From: Tellurirhabdus rosea
Lineage (GTDB): Bacteria; Bacteroidota; Bacteroidia; Cytophagales; Spirosomataceae
Assembly: GCF_026278345.1 (NCBI RefSeq)
Contig: NZ_CP111085.1
Location: 2,430,001-2,494,000, forward strand
DNA: 64,000 nt
Direction: 5' to 3'
Made by a program: the position numbers and the translations under genes. Shown piece by piece: positions 52,133 through 60,496 of the stretch. Numbering within the stretch: position 1 is the first letter of the stretch; every line of letters begins with the position of its first letter. The notes under the pieces are model-generated. The model was not told the DNA's origin. It saw nothing but the letters and a program-made list of their open reading frames with translations, and made no database searches.

Positions 52133-53485
52133 ATGCGCTACTTCCGCTTCATTGTTAAATTGCTGCTGGGTCTTGTCCTTCTACTGCTGCTGCTGATCGC
52201 CGCCAGCGTGGTGCCCATCGACGAGACGCCGTACCGGCAGACCGACTTTTACCGGCAGACCAAAGCCCGCCTCGCCGCCCTGCCCCTTCCGCCCAAACCC
52301 ACCGCCCCGCTGCAGGCTGGCTGGGCCAAAGTCAACATCACACCGGCCTATACGACGCCGACCGGCGGTTACGGTGTCCGCCGCGGCAAACACTGGACCA
52401 CCGTCCACGATTCGGTGTTCGTCCGGACGATGGTCTTCAGCAACGGCAGCAACACCGTCGCCGTCCTGGCGCTGGATTTGCTCATTACGCCGCCGACCGT
52501 CGCCGCTCAGCTCAAAAAACGACTGCCCGAAGTGGGCCTGACCTGGGACAATGTGTATTCCGGAGCCATTCACTCGCACAACAGCGTCGGCGGCTGGGCT
52601 CCCGGACTGGTGGGCGAACTGATTGCGGGCGATTTTGACGAAAAACTGGTCGGCAGGCTCACCGACGCCATTCTGCAATCCATCCGGCTGGCGAAGCAGC
52701 GCATGGACCCGGTCACGGTCGGTTACGACGAAGTGGACGGCACGCCGTTTATTCACAACCGCCGCGACGACAGCGGCCCGGTCGATGGTCCTATCCGGAC
52801 GCTGAAATTCCGGAAAGCATCCGGCGAAACGGCTTATCTGTGTACGTTTTCGGGCCACGCCACCATCTACCGGGCTGTGGAAGGAGCCGGGCACCTGAGC
52901 CGCGACTATCCCGGTGCGCTGGTCGACCGGATCGAGCGGGCCACGGGCGGCTTTGCGGCTTTCATGGCCGGGGCCGTGGGCACCACCTCGCCGCGGGTGG
53001 AAGGCGACTCCGACGGCCGCAAGCCCGTCGCCCGTTATGCCGATTCGCTGGCGCGCCGCCTGCTGCCCCGGCTGTCCGCCATCCAGACCCGCCCCGACAG
53101 TGCGCTGGCCTTGCTGACGCTGCCCCTGTCGCTGCGCGAGCCCCACGCCCGCATTGCCGACGGCTGGCGACTCCGGCCGGGCCTTTTTCTTTCGTTTTAT
53201 GGCGATTACCCGTCCGAGTTGAAAGCCCTGCGCCTCGGTCCCGCCCTACTGCTGGGTACTCCCTGCGACTTCTCAGGCGAGCTGGTTCCGGACGTACTTC
53301 CGGCGGCGCAGCAGCGCGGCCTGCATCTGATGGTTACGAGCTTCGACGGCGGGTACGTGGGCTACATCACGCCGGACCGATATTACCACGAAAAGCACTA
53401 CGAAACCCGGGACATGAACTGGTTCGGGCCGGGCAACGGGGCGTATTTTACAGAAATGATGCGGGGTCTGGCGGGGAAGCTTTGA
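52133..53485 (+). CDS. Neutral/alkaline ceramidase-like N-terminal domain protein
   Basis: The ATG at 52133 (450 residues) is preferred; a TTG 30 bases upstream is in frame. A membrane anchor or signal (about 5-25, poly-Leu) is followed by a mature domain with A-G-W-A-K-V-N-I-T-P, V-F-V-R-T-M-V, A-I-H-S-H-N-S-V-G-G (zinc His) and F-S-G-H-A-T-I-Y, the pattern of neutral ceramidases. The Bacteroidota members are shorter than true ceramidases and their substrate is unproven. Located just before the Mla operon, consistent with envelope lipid work. Confidence 0.85.
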   Translation: MRYFRFIVKLLLGLVLLLLLLIAASVVPIDETPYRQTDFYRQTKARLAALPLPPKPTAPLQAGWAKVNITPAYTTPTGGYGVRRGKHWTTVHDSVFVRTMVFSNGSNTVAVLALDLLITPPTVAAQLKKRLPEVGLTWDNVYSGAIHSHNSVGGWAPGLVGELIAGDFDEKLVGRLTDAILQSIRLAKQRMDPVTVGYDEVDGTPFIHNRRDDSGPVDGPIRTLKFRKASGETAYLCTFSGHATIYRAVEGAGHLSRDYPGALVDRIERATGGFAAFMAGAVGTTSPRVEGDSDGRKPVARYADSLARRLLPRLSAIQTRPDSALALLTLPLSLREPHARIADGWRLRPGLFLSFYGDYPSELKALRLGPALLLGTPCDFSGELVPDVLPAAQQRGLHLMVTSFDGGYVGYITPDRYYHEKHYETRDMNWFGPGNGAYFTEMMRGLAGKL

Positions 53486-53500
53486 CGTTGGAAATTTGTA

Positions 53501-53570
53501 ATTGAGTGAATGAGCGATTGAGTGCAGAATTACCAGATCACTCAACCGCTCATTCACTCAATCACTCATT
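53501..53570. repeat. Palindrome between convergent genes, ATTGAGTGAATGAGCG words
   Basis: Left arm at 53501-53524 and right arm at 53539-53570 are inverse copies of ATTGAGTGAATGAG-type words. The right end supplies the TGA stop of mlaD. There is no GCTCCGC apex in this member. Confidence 0.85.
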
Positions 53571-54591
53571 CCATCCCCTTAACAGTCTCCGTCGTCACCG
53601 TGGTTTTGGCGGCTTCTTTCTGTTTGGCTTCTTCCTTGGCCCGCTTGCGGAAGAAACCGCGCAGGAGGAAGTTGTGCTGCAGGGCCTCCATGTTTTCGTC
53701 CAGCTTCTGCGTGCTGCTTTCGAGGTTGCGGATGGTCGCTTTCAGGTCGCGGTTGACGGTCTCGTCGTTGAGCAGCAGCCCCACGGCGTTATCGCGGCTG
53801 TTGAGGCGGTCGGTGGCTTTGGTGATGTTGCCGGTAATCTCGGTCGCCGCCGCGGACGCCTGCCGCAGCCGGGCCGACGAGGTGCGCAGATCGTTGAAAA
53901 TAACCGTATCCGACACCAGATCGTAGGCCAGCGTGCCTTTGCGGTTCAGCTTGGAGGTGTACTGGTTCAGCGAGCCGGAGAGGCGGTTGGCGTTTTCGGA
54001 GGCGGACTGCAGACTCGTCAGCGCCGCCCGGAACTGCACCGCCAGCCCGTCGTCGGTCAGAACGGCCCCGGCCATGCCTTTGCCCTTTGAGATTTTATCG
54101 ACGATGTTCTTCACGTCGGTCGTCACTTTGAGCAGATTCTGGTTGTTGGCCTGAAGCGTCTCCATGATTTCATCCGAACTGAGGGCTTCGTTGGCCTGGA
54201 GGCGGTCGCCGTCCTCAACGGGTTCGGTCCGGGGAGAGCCGCCCACGATCTGCACGATCTTGTTGCCGATCAGTCCGTCGGTGCTCAGGCTGGCTTTGGC
54301 GTCCTTGCGGATGTACTGCCGGGAGCTTTCCTCGATGTTCATCATGATTTCGACCTGCGACGTGCCGTAGAACCGGATTTTGCGCACGGTGCCAATTTTT
54401 ACGCCGGAAAACCAGACGTTGTTGCCCACCTGAAGGCCGCCTACGTCATCAAAAACGGAAAACACGTGAACGGTCTTGACAAACCGCTTCTGCTGGCCGC
54501 CCAGCACCACAATTCCCGTAACCAGTATAGCAATGCCGACCGCGATAAAGATGCCGACGGTAATGGCGCGTTTGTTATCTCCTGAATTCAT
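53566..54591 (-). CDS. mlaD: MlaD/MCE family lipid-binding protein
   Basis: This 341-residue protein has one N-terminal transmembrane helix (about 9-30) and an MCE domain (about 40-115, with F-D-D-V-G-G-L-Q-V-G-N-N-V-W-F-S-G-V-K-I-G-T-V). A long helical C-terminal tail (about 150-310) follows, rich in heptads, and ends with a Lys/Glu cluster. The protein would hold phospholipid between ATP-driven permease and outer membrane. The third gene of the mlaE-mlaF-mlaD set; separated from mlaF by 104 bp holding three small palindromes. Confidence 0.93.
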   Translation of the reverse strand: MNSGDNKRAITVGIFIAVGIAILVTGIVVLGGQQKRFVKTVHVFSVFDDVGGLQVGNNVWFSGVKIGTVRKIRFYGTSQVEIMMNIEESSRQYIRKDAKASLSTDGLIGNKIVQIVGGSPRTEPVEDGDRLQANEALSSDEIMETLQANNQNLLKVTTDVKNIVDKISKGKGMAGAVLTDDGLAVQFRAALTSLQSASENANRLSGSLNQYTSKLNRKGTLAYDLVSDTVIFNDLRTSSARLRQASAAATEITGNITKATDRLNSRDNAVGLLLNDETVNRDLKATIRNLESSTQKLDENMEALQHNFLLRGFFRKRAKEEAKQKEAAKTTVTTETVKGME

Positions 54592-54595
54592 ATGC

Positions 54596-54699
54596 GTAAC
54601 CCGGAATGGTATTCCGGAGGGTTAGTTTTTCAATTTGTAACCCGGAATGCCATTCCGGGACGTTTTCGACTTATTGCCCGGAATATCATTCCGGGTTAC
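54596..54699. repeat. Three CCCGGAATnnnATTCCGGG palindromes inside the mla operon
   Basis: Cores lie at 54601-54617, 54641-54659 and 54677-54695. Each is a perfect dyad with a 3-nt centre (GGT, GCC, ATC). Copies begin with GTAACCCGG and the last ends CCGGGTTAC. The TAA stop of mlaF lies in the last copy. Confidence 0.93.
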
Positions 54700-55472
54700 A
54701 TCACAAAGTTGTATTCATAAAACTGTTTCACCCGCTCGTCTTCCGGGTCGTTGAACACCTCCTCGAACGTGCCCTGCCGCGCAAACTGCCCGTCGAGGAG
54801 CATGGCGATGCGGTCGCCGACGCTTTTGGCGCAGGTCAGGTCGTGGGTGATGATGATCGACGACGTCCGGTACCGTTCCTGCACCTCGTTGATGAGTCCG
54901 TTGATGTCTTCCGACGTGATGGGGTCGAGGCCGGCGGTGGGCTCATCGTACAGCATGATTTCCGGTCGCAGAATGAGCGTCCGGGCAATGCCGATGCGTT
55001 TGCGCTGCCCGCCGGAGAGTTCGGACGGCATCTGGTTGATCGTCTGCGAAAGCCCCACGCCGTCCAGCGCCTCTTCCACCGCCCGGTTGATTTCGGTCCG
55101 GCTGAGGTTCCGGACGTTGCGGATGAGCGGAAATTCAAGGTTTTCGCGCACCGTCATGCTGTCGTACAGGGCGCTGTTCTGGAACGAGAACCCGACTTTC
55201 AGCCGCAGCTGGTCCAGTTCGCGGGGCGACATGGCGGTGACTTCCTCGCCCAGCACCTTCACCGAACCGGCGTCCGGTTTCAGCAGTCCGACCAGAATTT
55301 TTATCAAAACCGACTTTCCGGTTCCGGAGCGGCCCAGCACGACGAGGTTTTCGCCCTGAAACAGGTCCAGATCGACGCCCCGCAGCACGTGCAGATCGCC
55401 AAACGAAATCCGGACGCCGCGCAGGCTGATGACGGTTTCGTCCCGATTGATAGGGGTGGATTTCTGCATCAT
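54696..55472 (-). CDS. mlaF: ABC transporter ATP-binding protein, MlaF-like
   Basis: This 258-residue ATPase has Walker A G-R-S-G-T-G-K-S-V (about 52-60), signature L-S-G-G-Q-R-K-R (about 156), Walker B I-M-L-Y-D-E-P-T-A-G-L-D (about 176) and a switch His in I-I-T-H-D. It powers the MlaE permease in retrograde or anterograde phospholipid transport across the periplasm. The start is 1 bp after the mlaE stop; a second ATG at codon 2 is also possible. This is the middle gene of the operon. Confidence 0.95.
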   Translation of the reverse strand: MMQKSTPINRDETVISLRGVRISFGDLHVLRGVDLDLFQGENLVVLGRSGTGKSVLIKILVGLLKPDAGSVKVLGEEVTAMSPRELDQLRLKVGFSFQNSALYDSMTVRENLEFPLIRNVRNLSRTEINRAVEEALDGVGLSQTINQMPSELSGGQRKRIGIARTLILRPEIMLYDEPTAGLDPITSEDINGLINEVQERYRTSSIIITHDLTCAKSVGDRIAMLLDGQFARQGTFEEVFNDPEDERVKQFYEYNFVM

Positions 55473-55473
55473 C

Positions 55474-56286
55474 TTACATGGCCCGGATAGCGTTCACAAT
55501 CTGCATAATCATAATTTCTTCGATGAAAATAAGAAACATCGCCGTCACCACTGCCGAGTTGGCCGCCCGGCCCACGCCTTCGGTTCCCTTTGAAGAATAA
55601 TAGCCTTTGTAACTGCCGACCATGCCGATGGTGAAACCGAAAATGGTGGCTTTGATCACCGACGAATTCACGTCCAGGAACGAAATCGCGTCGAAAAATT
55701 CCTCCACGAAACTGATAAAGCTGGTGCCTTCGTTCTGGTTGATGTTCAGAAAAGCGCCCAGCAGACCCACGCCGACAAAGTACATGGCCAGCGTCGGAAT
55801 CATGAACGTGGTGGCCAGTACGCGGCTGGCGACCAGAAACTTGAACGGATTGGTGGCCGAAACCTCCATCGCGTCGATCTGTTCCGTCACGCGCATGGAG
55901 CCGAGTTCCGCCCCGATGTTGGAGCCCACCCGCCCGGCGCAGATCAGGGCCGTCACCAGCGGCGCCAGCGCCCGCACGAGCGCAATCGAAATCAGCGACG
56001 GCAGCCAGGAAGTAGCCCCGAATTCGGCCAGCGACGGCCGCGACTGGTTCGTGAACACGATGCCGGTGATAAAACCCGTCAGCGTAATCAGCGGCAGCGA
56101 CCGGACGCCCACCTCGTAGCACTGCCGCACGATCTCGCGGCCTTCGTAGGGCGGCATCAGGACTTCCCGGAAAAACCGGGCAATGAAGGTGCCTACGTTG
56201 TATAAATTGAGAAAAACACGGTCCATTCGCCGGGTCACGACGGGCCGGGGAGCGGATTCCGGTTTGGAAAGTTGTGAATTCATCAT
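55474..56286 (-). CDS. mlaE: ABC transporter permease, MlaE-like
   Basis: This 270-residue permease has five to six transmembrane helices (from about 75 on) and the MlaE-family signature R-V-G-S-N-I-G-A-E-L-G-S-M-R-V-T-E-Q-I-D-A (about 126-146). The N-terminus (about 30 residues) is hydrophilic. It forms the inner-membrane channel of the lipid transporter with MlaF. It is the first gene of the operon, and the promoter should lie between 56287 and the divergent propeller gene. Confidence 0.94.
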   Translation of the reverse strand: MMNSQLSKPESAPRPVVTRRMDRVFLNLYNVGTFIARFFREVLMPPYEGREIVRQCYEVGVRSLPLITLTGFITGIVFTNQSRPSLAEFGATSWLPSLISIALVRALAPLVTALICAGRVGSNIGAELGSMRVTEQIDAMEVSATNPFKFLVASRVLATTFMIPTLAMYFVGVGLLGAFLNINQNEGTSFISFVEEFFDAISFLDVNSSVIKATIFGFTIGMVGSYKGYYSSKGTEGVGRAANSAVVTAMFLIFIEEIMIMQIVNAIRAM

Positions 56287-56499
56287 GCAGTTCTCCGATC
56301 ATCATCCGGCTGCCCAGGCGGCTCCGGCTTACGTTTGTATGGTAAAACCCGCAGAAGCGGCAGTAGTTTGAATTCGTTACGGAGAGGGCCGGAGCCAGCG
56401 CGCCGAACGGCTTCTTTCCCGCAGTTGATGGGAGAAAACTGTCCGCCCCAACGGCTACCTTGCCTGCCGGTAAGTCTTTGTAAGCCCGACCCTTGCCCC

Positions 56500-57696
56500 A
56501 TGCGATACGCCCTGCTTCTTGCCCTCACAACTTACTGCTTTTTCGCTCACGGTCAACCAGACGCAGGCCCTTCGCTGGCCTGGAAATTCCGGACGGGCGG
56601 CCCCGTCATCGGCTCTCCGGCCGTATCCGGTGAACGGGCCTTTGTCGGCAGCCTCGACAGCACACTTTACGCGCTGGACCTGACAACCGGGCAGGTCCGC
56701 TGGGCGCGGCGGCTGGGCGGCGTGATCCGGTCAACGGCCTGCCTGCACGACGGGCGGGTGTACGTCACGGCCGGGGATGCGGTGCTGTACGCCCTCGACG
56801 CCGCTTCCGGGCAGATTCGCTGGCGTTTCCGGACGCTGGGCGGCATTCTGGGCGAGCGGAAATACGATTTTGCGGACTACTACCATTCTTCGCCGGTCGT
56901 CAGCGGCAATTGGGTCTGTTTCGGAGCGGGCGACGGACGCGTTTATGCCGTCAGCGCCGACACCGGGCAATTGCAGTGGAGCTTTCAGACGGGCGACATT
57001 GTTCACACCACGCCCGCGCTGGCGGGCGACCGGCTTTTTATCGGTTCGCTGGACGGACATCTCTACGCCCTCGACGTGCGGACGGGTTCGCTGCGGTGGA
57101 AATTCAAGTCGGTCGGGCACCGCTATTTTCCCAAAGGCGAAATGCAGGGGTCTCCCGTCGTCGGCAACGGGCTGGTGTACATCGGCAGCCGGGATTACAA
57201 CCTGTACGCCCTCGATGCCTCGCACGGCTACGACCACTGGACCAAATCGTTTCCGCTGGGCTGGGCAACGGCCCTGAGCGTCCGCGATTCGGTGCTGTAC
57301 GTGGGCACGTCGGACGACAAACTCATCGCCGCCGTAGACGGCCGGACGGGTCGGGAACTCTGGCGGACGGATGCGGGATTCAACATTTTCGGCGGGGCGG
57401 CGTTTTCGGACGACCGGTTGTACGTGGGCACGCTGATGGGCAAAATTCTTGGTCTCGACCGCCGGACCGGAGCCGTTCGCTGGACACGGACCACGGTGGG
57501 GTACGAACAGCACAAATCCCGGTATTTCGGCGCCGACGACCGGTTTCGGCCGGACATTCAAACCCTCATCCGCGTTCCCGAGGACTTTCTGAACCTGTAT
57601 CACCGGGTTGGGGCCATCTTTTCCGCGCCGACCCTTGCCGGGGCGCGCCTGCTGGCGGGCAGCGCGGACGGGTACATTTACTGCTGGCAGCTTTGA
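56500..57696 (+). CDS. Exported PQQ-like beta-propeller repeat protein
   Basis: The ATG at 56500 (398 residues) precedes a signal peptide (M-R-Y-A-L-L-L-A-L-T-T..., cleavage near A-H-G-Q). The mature part is a chain of PQQ-like blades, each with an A-L-D-x-x-T-G-x-x-R-W core; five or more copies are visible (for example L-Y-A-L-D-L-T-T-G-Q-V-R-W). This is the BamB/quinoprotein-type propeller. No enzyme active-site Cys pair is visible, so a scaffold or binding role is more likely than dehydrogenase activity. Confidence 0.88.
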   Translation: MRYALLLALTTYCFFAHGQPDAGPSLAWKFRTGGPVIGSPAVSGERAFVGSLDSTLYALDLTTGQVRWARRLGGVIRSTACLHDGRVYVTAGDAVLYALDAASGQIRWRFRTLGGILGERKYDFADYYHSSPVVSGNWVCFGAGDGRVYAVSADTGQLQWSFQTGDIVHTTPALAGDRLFIGSLDGHLYALDVRTGSLRWKFKSVGHRYFPKGEMQGSPVVGNGLVYIGSRDYNLYALDASHGYDHWTKSFPLGWATALSVRDSVLYVGTSDDKLIAAVDGRTGRELWRTDAGFNIFGGAAFSDDRLYVGTLMGKILGLDRRTGAVRWTRTTVGYEQHKSRYFGADDRFRPDIQTLIRVPEDFLNLYHRVGAIFSAPTLAGARLLAGSADGYIYCWQL

Positions 57697-57737
57697 CCTC
57701 CGGCCCTGCTCGCGGCTGCGGAAGGTCACCGGGCTGT

Positions 57738-58046
57738 TTAGTCCCGCCGGGTGGTGTCTTTCTCGATGGTTACGCCTACGCCGAACGCATTCGGGTCACT
57801 GGGCGGCACGGTCCGGAGGCGGCGACGGACGCGCCGGTTGCGGGCGGGCGCCGGTGTCTCGACCGGGTTTGGCGACAGTTGCGGAGCCGAAGAAGGCGTC
57901 GTCGGCGGACTGGTCACCGGCACGTCGCTCCGGGCGGGCGGGGTGACGGCTGGCTCGGCCGGACGCCGCAGAATCGTCGTATCTTTTTGTCCGAAACCGA
58001 CCGTAGCCGTCAGACCGAGCAGCAGGCAACACAAAATCATGCGCAT
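57738..58046 (-). CDS. Small exported proline-rich protein
   Basis: Not recognised. The ATG at 58046 (102 residues; M-R-M-I-L-C-C-L-L-L-G-L) starts a signal peptide with cleavage near F-G-Q. The mature part is Pro/Ser/Thr-rich (P-P-T-T-P-S-S-A-P-Q-L-S-P) and ends with a basic stretch and E-K-D-T-T-R-R-D. The reading is supported by the signal peptide and frame. It probably has no folded core. Confidence 0.6.
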   Translation of the reverse strand: MRMILCCLLLGLTATVGFGQKDTTILRRPAEPAVTPPARSDVPVTSPPTTPSSAPQLSPNPVETPAPARNRRVRRRLRTVPPSDPNAFGVGVTIEKDTTRRD

Positions 58047-58068
58047 ACACAAACCGGTTTGGTAAGAA

Positions 58069-58096
58069 AAAGGCGACGCCAGGGTGCATCGCCTTT
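58069..58096 (-). terminator. Hairpin terminator between two small genes
   Basis: AAAGGCGA (58069-58076) and TCGCCTTT (58089-58096) form an 8-bp stem. Read on the minus strand it is followed by TTTTTC. It lies 28 bp past the stop of the membrane protein gene. Confidence 0.72.
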
Positions 58097-58123
58097 CCTC
58101 AACCCGGGGCAGCGCCAAACTGT

Positions 58124-58720
58124 TTAGGCTTCGGCCACGCTTTCTGCGGCAACCCGGGGACCCTGTGACCCGCCCCCCGACCGGAAAGCCAGCCGAATCA
58201 GCCCGTACCCGATTAGTGCCAGCACTCCGGCCGCGGCGGCCCACTTCACCGCCGACGCCACCGTACAGACCGACGCCACCGTGGAAGAGGAGGCTGGATA
58301 CGCCCGCAGCAGGTACACGATGCAGGCATTTTCGGCCAGATCGGCTACCAGTCCTACCAGCGGCAGCAGGTTGACAAGCGGGAAAGGCGCGTACGGCCGG
58401 TTGCGGAACAGCAGCGCCAGCGCCAGGCAGAACAGAAACGTATAGGCCAGCGGGTAGGCAAGGTCAAACGTCGCGATACCCTCCGCGTACACGGCGCGGC
58501 CCGCGTCGCCGTACCCTTCGACCATCCGCTGAATCAGGGCGGGGTCAAATTTAAACATCAGAACATCAATCGGCTCGACGGGGTGGCCCGCGGCCGTGTT
58601 CATGCGTTCGGCCAGCAGGGGCATCAGGTAGGCCATGAAAAAGAGCGCCAGCGCCAGGGCGGGCAGCAGGGTTTTCGCGGAGGCAATCCGGTCCAACCAG
58701 CGGGATAAGGTTCTTAGCAT
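58124..58720 (-). CDS. Hypothetical membrane protein, 198 residues
   Basis: The ATG at 58720 (M-L-R-T-L-S-R-W-L) is the best start because the part upstream overlaps the divergent hydrolase promoter. Four transmembrane helices are predicted (about 16-36, 84-104, 115-135, 150-175). A periplasmic loop between helices 1 and 2 holds H-P-V-E-P-I-D-V-L-M-F. It resembles membrane proteins of unknown function seen widely in bacteria; no catalytic motif is seen. Confidence 0.72.
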   Translation of the reverse strand: MLRTLSRWLDRIASAKTLLPALALALFFMAYLMPLLAERMNTAAGHPVEPIDVLMFKFDPALIQRMVEGYGDAGRAVYAEGIATFDLAYPLAYTFLFCLALALLFRNRPYAPFPLVNLLPLVGLVADLAENACIVYLLRAYPASSSTVASVCTVASAVKWAAAAGVLALIGYGLIRLAFRSGGGSQGPRVAAESVAEA

Positions 58721-58804
58721 CGAAAAGACGGATTTTGGACAGAGTCGGTAAAGTAACAAATTTTGATTTATCGCTTTCTGTAAAATCGAAACCCTGCTTT
58801 TCCT

Positions 58805-60418
58805 ATGCTCCTGACCCGTAGAACCTTCCTTCAGCAACTCGGCCTTGGTACGACCGGAATTGCTCTGATCAGCGCTTTACCCGAATCAGCACTCGCCCAT
58901 CCGTTCAAGACCGTTCAATTGCCCCGAAGCCTTCCTGAAGCGCAGGGCGTGGCCTCATCCGGCATTCTGAATTTTATCAACGCCGTCGAAGCGGGCAAGC
59001 TCAACGTCCACAGCCTTATGGTGCTCCGGCGCGGACAGGTGCTCGCCGAAGGCTGGTGGGCTCCCTATGCGCCCAACCTGAAACACACGCTGTATTCGCT
59101 CAGCAAAAGCTTTGCCTCCACGGCCATCGGGCTGGCGGTGGCCGAAGGGCGGCTGACGGTCAACGATAAGGTCGTCTCTCTTTTTCCCGATAAAGTCCCG
59201 GCGACCATTAGTCCCAACCTGGCCGCCATGCGCGTGAAAGACCTGCTGACCATGTCGACGGGCCACGATAAAGACTCGACACCCGCCCTGCGGTCCGGAG
59301 ACAGCAATGACTGGGTCAAGGCCTTTCTGGCGCAACCCGTGGAGCACGAACCGGGTACGTTTTTCGTCTACAACAGCGGCGCTACGTACATGCTGTCGGC
59401 CATTATCCAGAAACTGACCGGACAAACGCTCCTCGACTACCTCAAACCCCGCCTTTTTGCCCCGCTCGGCATAGAAGGGGCCGACTGGGAAGTCAACGAG
59501 CAGGGCGTCAACACGGGCGGCTGGGGCCTGCGTGTGCGGACCGAAGACATCGCCAAATTCGGGCAGTTGTATTTGCAGAAAGGCATGTGGAACGGCAAAC
59601 GCATCCTGCCCGAAAGCTGGGTGGCCGACGCGACCCGCTCGCACATCATGTCGAAAGGCGGCGCACGTCCGGCCGAGAAGAACGACTGGCTGCAGGGCTA
59701 CGGCTACCAGTTCTGGCGCTGCCGCAACGGGGCCTACCGCGGCGATGGGGCCAACGGCCAGTACTGCATCGTACTGCCCGAACAGGAAATGGTCGTTGCC
59801 ATCACGAGCGAAACGGGCGACATGCAGGCGATCATGGACCAGGTCTGGGACCACATCCTGCCCGCCGTGCAGGCGGACAAGCTTCCCGCCAACGCCTCGG
59901 CCCAAGGCCAGCTGAAGCAAAAACTGACGTCGCTGGCCCTGCCGATGCTGGCCGGTCAAACCACTTCGCCGCTGGTCGGTCGGGTGAGCGGCAAGCCGTT
60001 CGAGATGGCCGAGAACCCGATGAAGATCAAAACGGTTTCGCTCCAATTCCGCCCCGAAGCCTGTGTCGTGACCCTGCGGGACGATAAAGGCGAACACCGG
60101 ATCAACTGCGGCCTCAACCGCTGGACCGAAGGCCGGACCGACCTTTCGACCCTGCCCATCAAACTGGTGCCGACGCCCGTACCGGGTGAAAAGGAAACCA
60201 GACTGGCCGCTTCCGGTGTCTGGACGGACGACAACACGTTTACGATGCAGTGGCGATTTATCGAAACGGCCCACTACGACCTCGTAACCTGCCGGTTTAC
60301 GGAAGCAGGGCTTCAGATGGAATTCCGGAAAAGCCTGTCCGTGCTGAATCCGGCCAACAAAGACCCGCGCCCGGTGCTGGAGGGGAAACTACTGGCGGCC
60401 GTTTCGGAGAAAAGATAG
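58805..60418 (+). CDS. Serine hydrolase of the beta-lactamase/PBP fold, Tat-exported
   Basis: This 537-residue protein begins with a Tat-type signal (T-R-R-T-F-L-Q-Q-L-G). The beta-lactamase/class C fold has the S-x-x-K in Y-S-L-S-K-S-F-A-S-T, the Y-x-N in F-V-Y-N-S-G-A-T-Y and a G-Y-G-Y-Q-F-W-R-C segment before the third motif. An additional beta-rich C-terminal domain (about 370-530) follows. Members are esterases, peptidases or penicillin-binding-like; lactam resistance should not be assumed. Confidence 0.88.
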   Translation: MLLTRRTFLQQLGLGTTGIALISALPESALAHPFKTVQLPRSLPEAQGVASSGILNFINAVEAGKLNVHSLMVLRRGQVLAEGWWAPYAPNLKHTLYSLSKSFASTAIGLAVAEGRLTVNDKVVSLFPDKVPATISPNLAAMRVKDLLTMSTGHDKDSTPALRSGDSNDWVKAFLAQPVEHEPGTFFVYNSGATYMLSAIIQKLTGQTLLDYLKPRLFAPLGIEGADWEVNEQGVNTGGWGLRVRTEDIAKFGQLYLQKGMWNGKRILPESWVADATRSHIMSKGGARPAEKNDWLQGYGYQFWRCRNGAYRGDGANGQYCIVLPEQEMVVAITSETGDMQAIMDQVWDHILPAVQADKLPANASAQGQLKQKLTSLALPMLAGQTTSPLVGRVSGKPFEMAENPMKIKTVSLQFRPEACVVTLRDDKGEHRINCGLNRWTEGRTDLSTLPIKLVPTPVPGEKETRLAASGVWTDDNTFTMQWRFIETAHYDLVTCRFTEAGLQMEFRKSLSVLNPANKDPRPVLEGKLLAAVSEKR

Positions 60419-60465
60419 GTCGGAGGCACCTTTCGGCCCGTTCCCGCTGTTCTGAAAGGAAAGAA

Positions 60466-60485
60466 GGCCCGCTTTGCGGCGGGCC
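60466..60485. repeat. GC-rich hairpin before the LLM oxidoreductase
   Basis: GGCCCGC (60466-60472) and GCGGGCC (60479-60485) form a 7-bp stem. It lies 47 bp after the hydrolase stop and 11 bp before the next start. No T run follows, so it could instead mask the ribosome site. Confidence 0.6.
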
Positions 60486-60496
60486 GCTCAACCTGA

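Noticed and set aside
55469-56305. A same-strand alternative frame over mlaE
   Set aside because: The frame at 55474-56286 encodes a clear MlaE permease; the other frame has an Arg/Gly-rich unnatural composition.
58805-60418. Antibiotic-resistance beta-lactamase
   Set aside because: The S-x-x-K/Y-x-N fold is shared with many esterases and peptidases. The large extra C-terminal domain and the context give no reason to call it a resistance gene.
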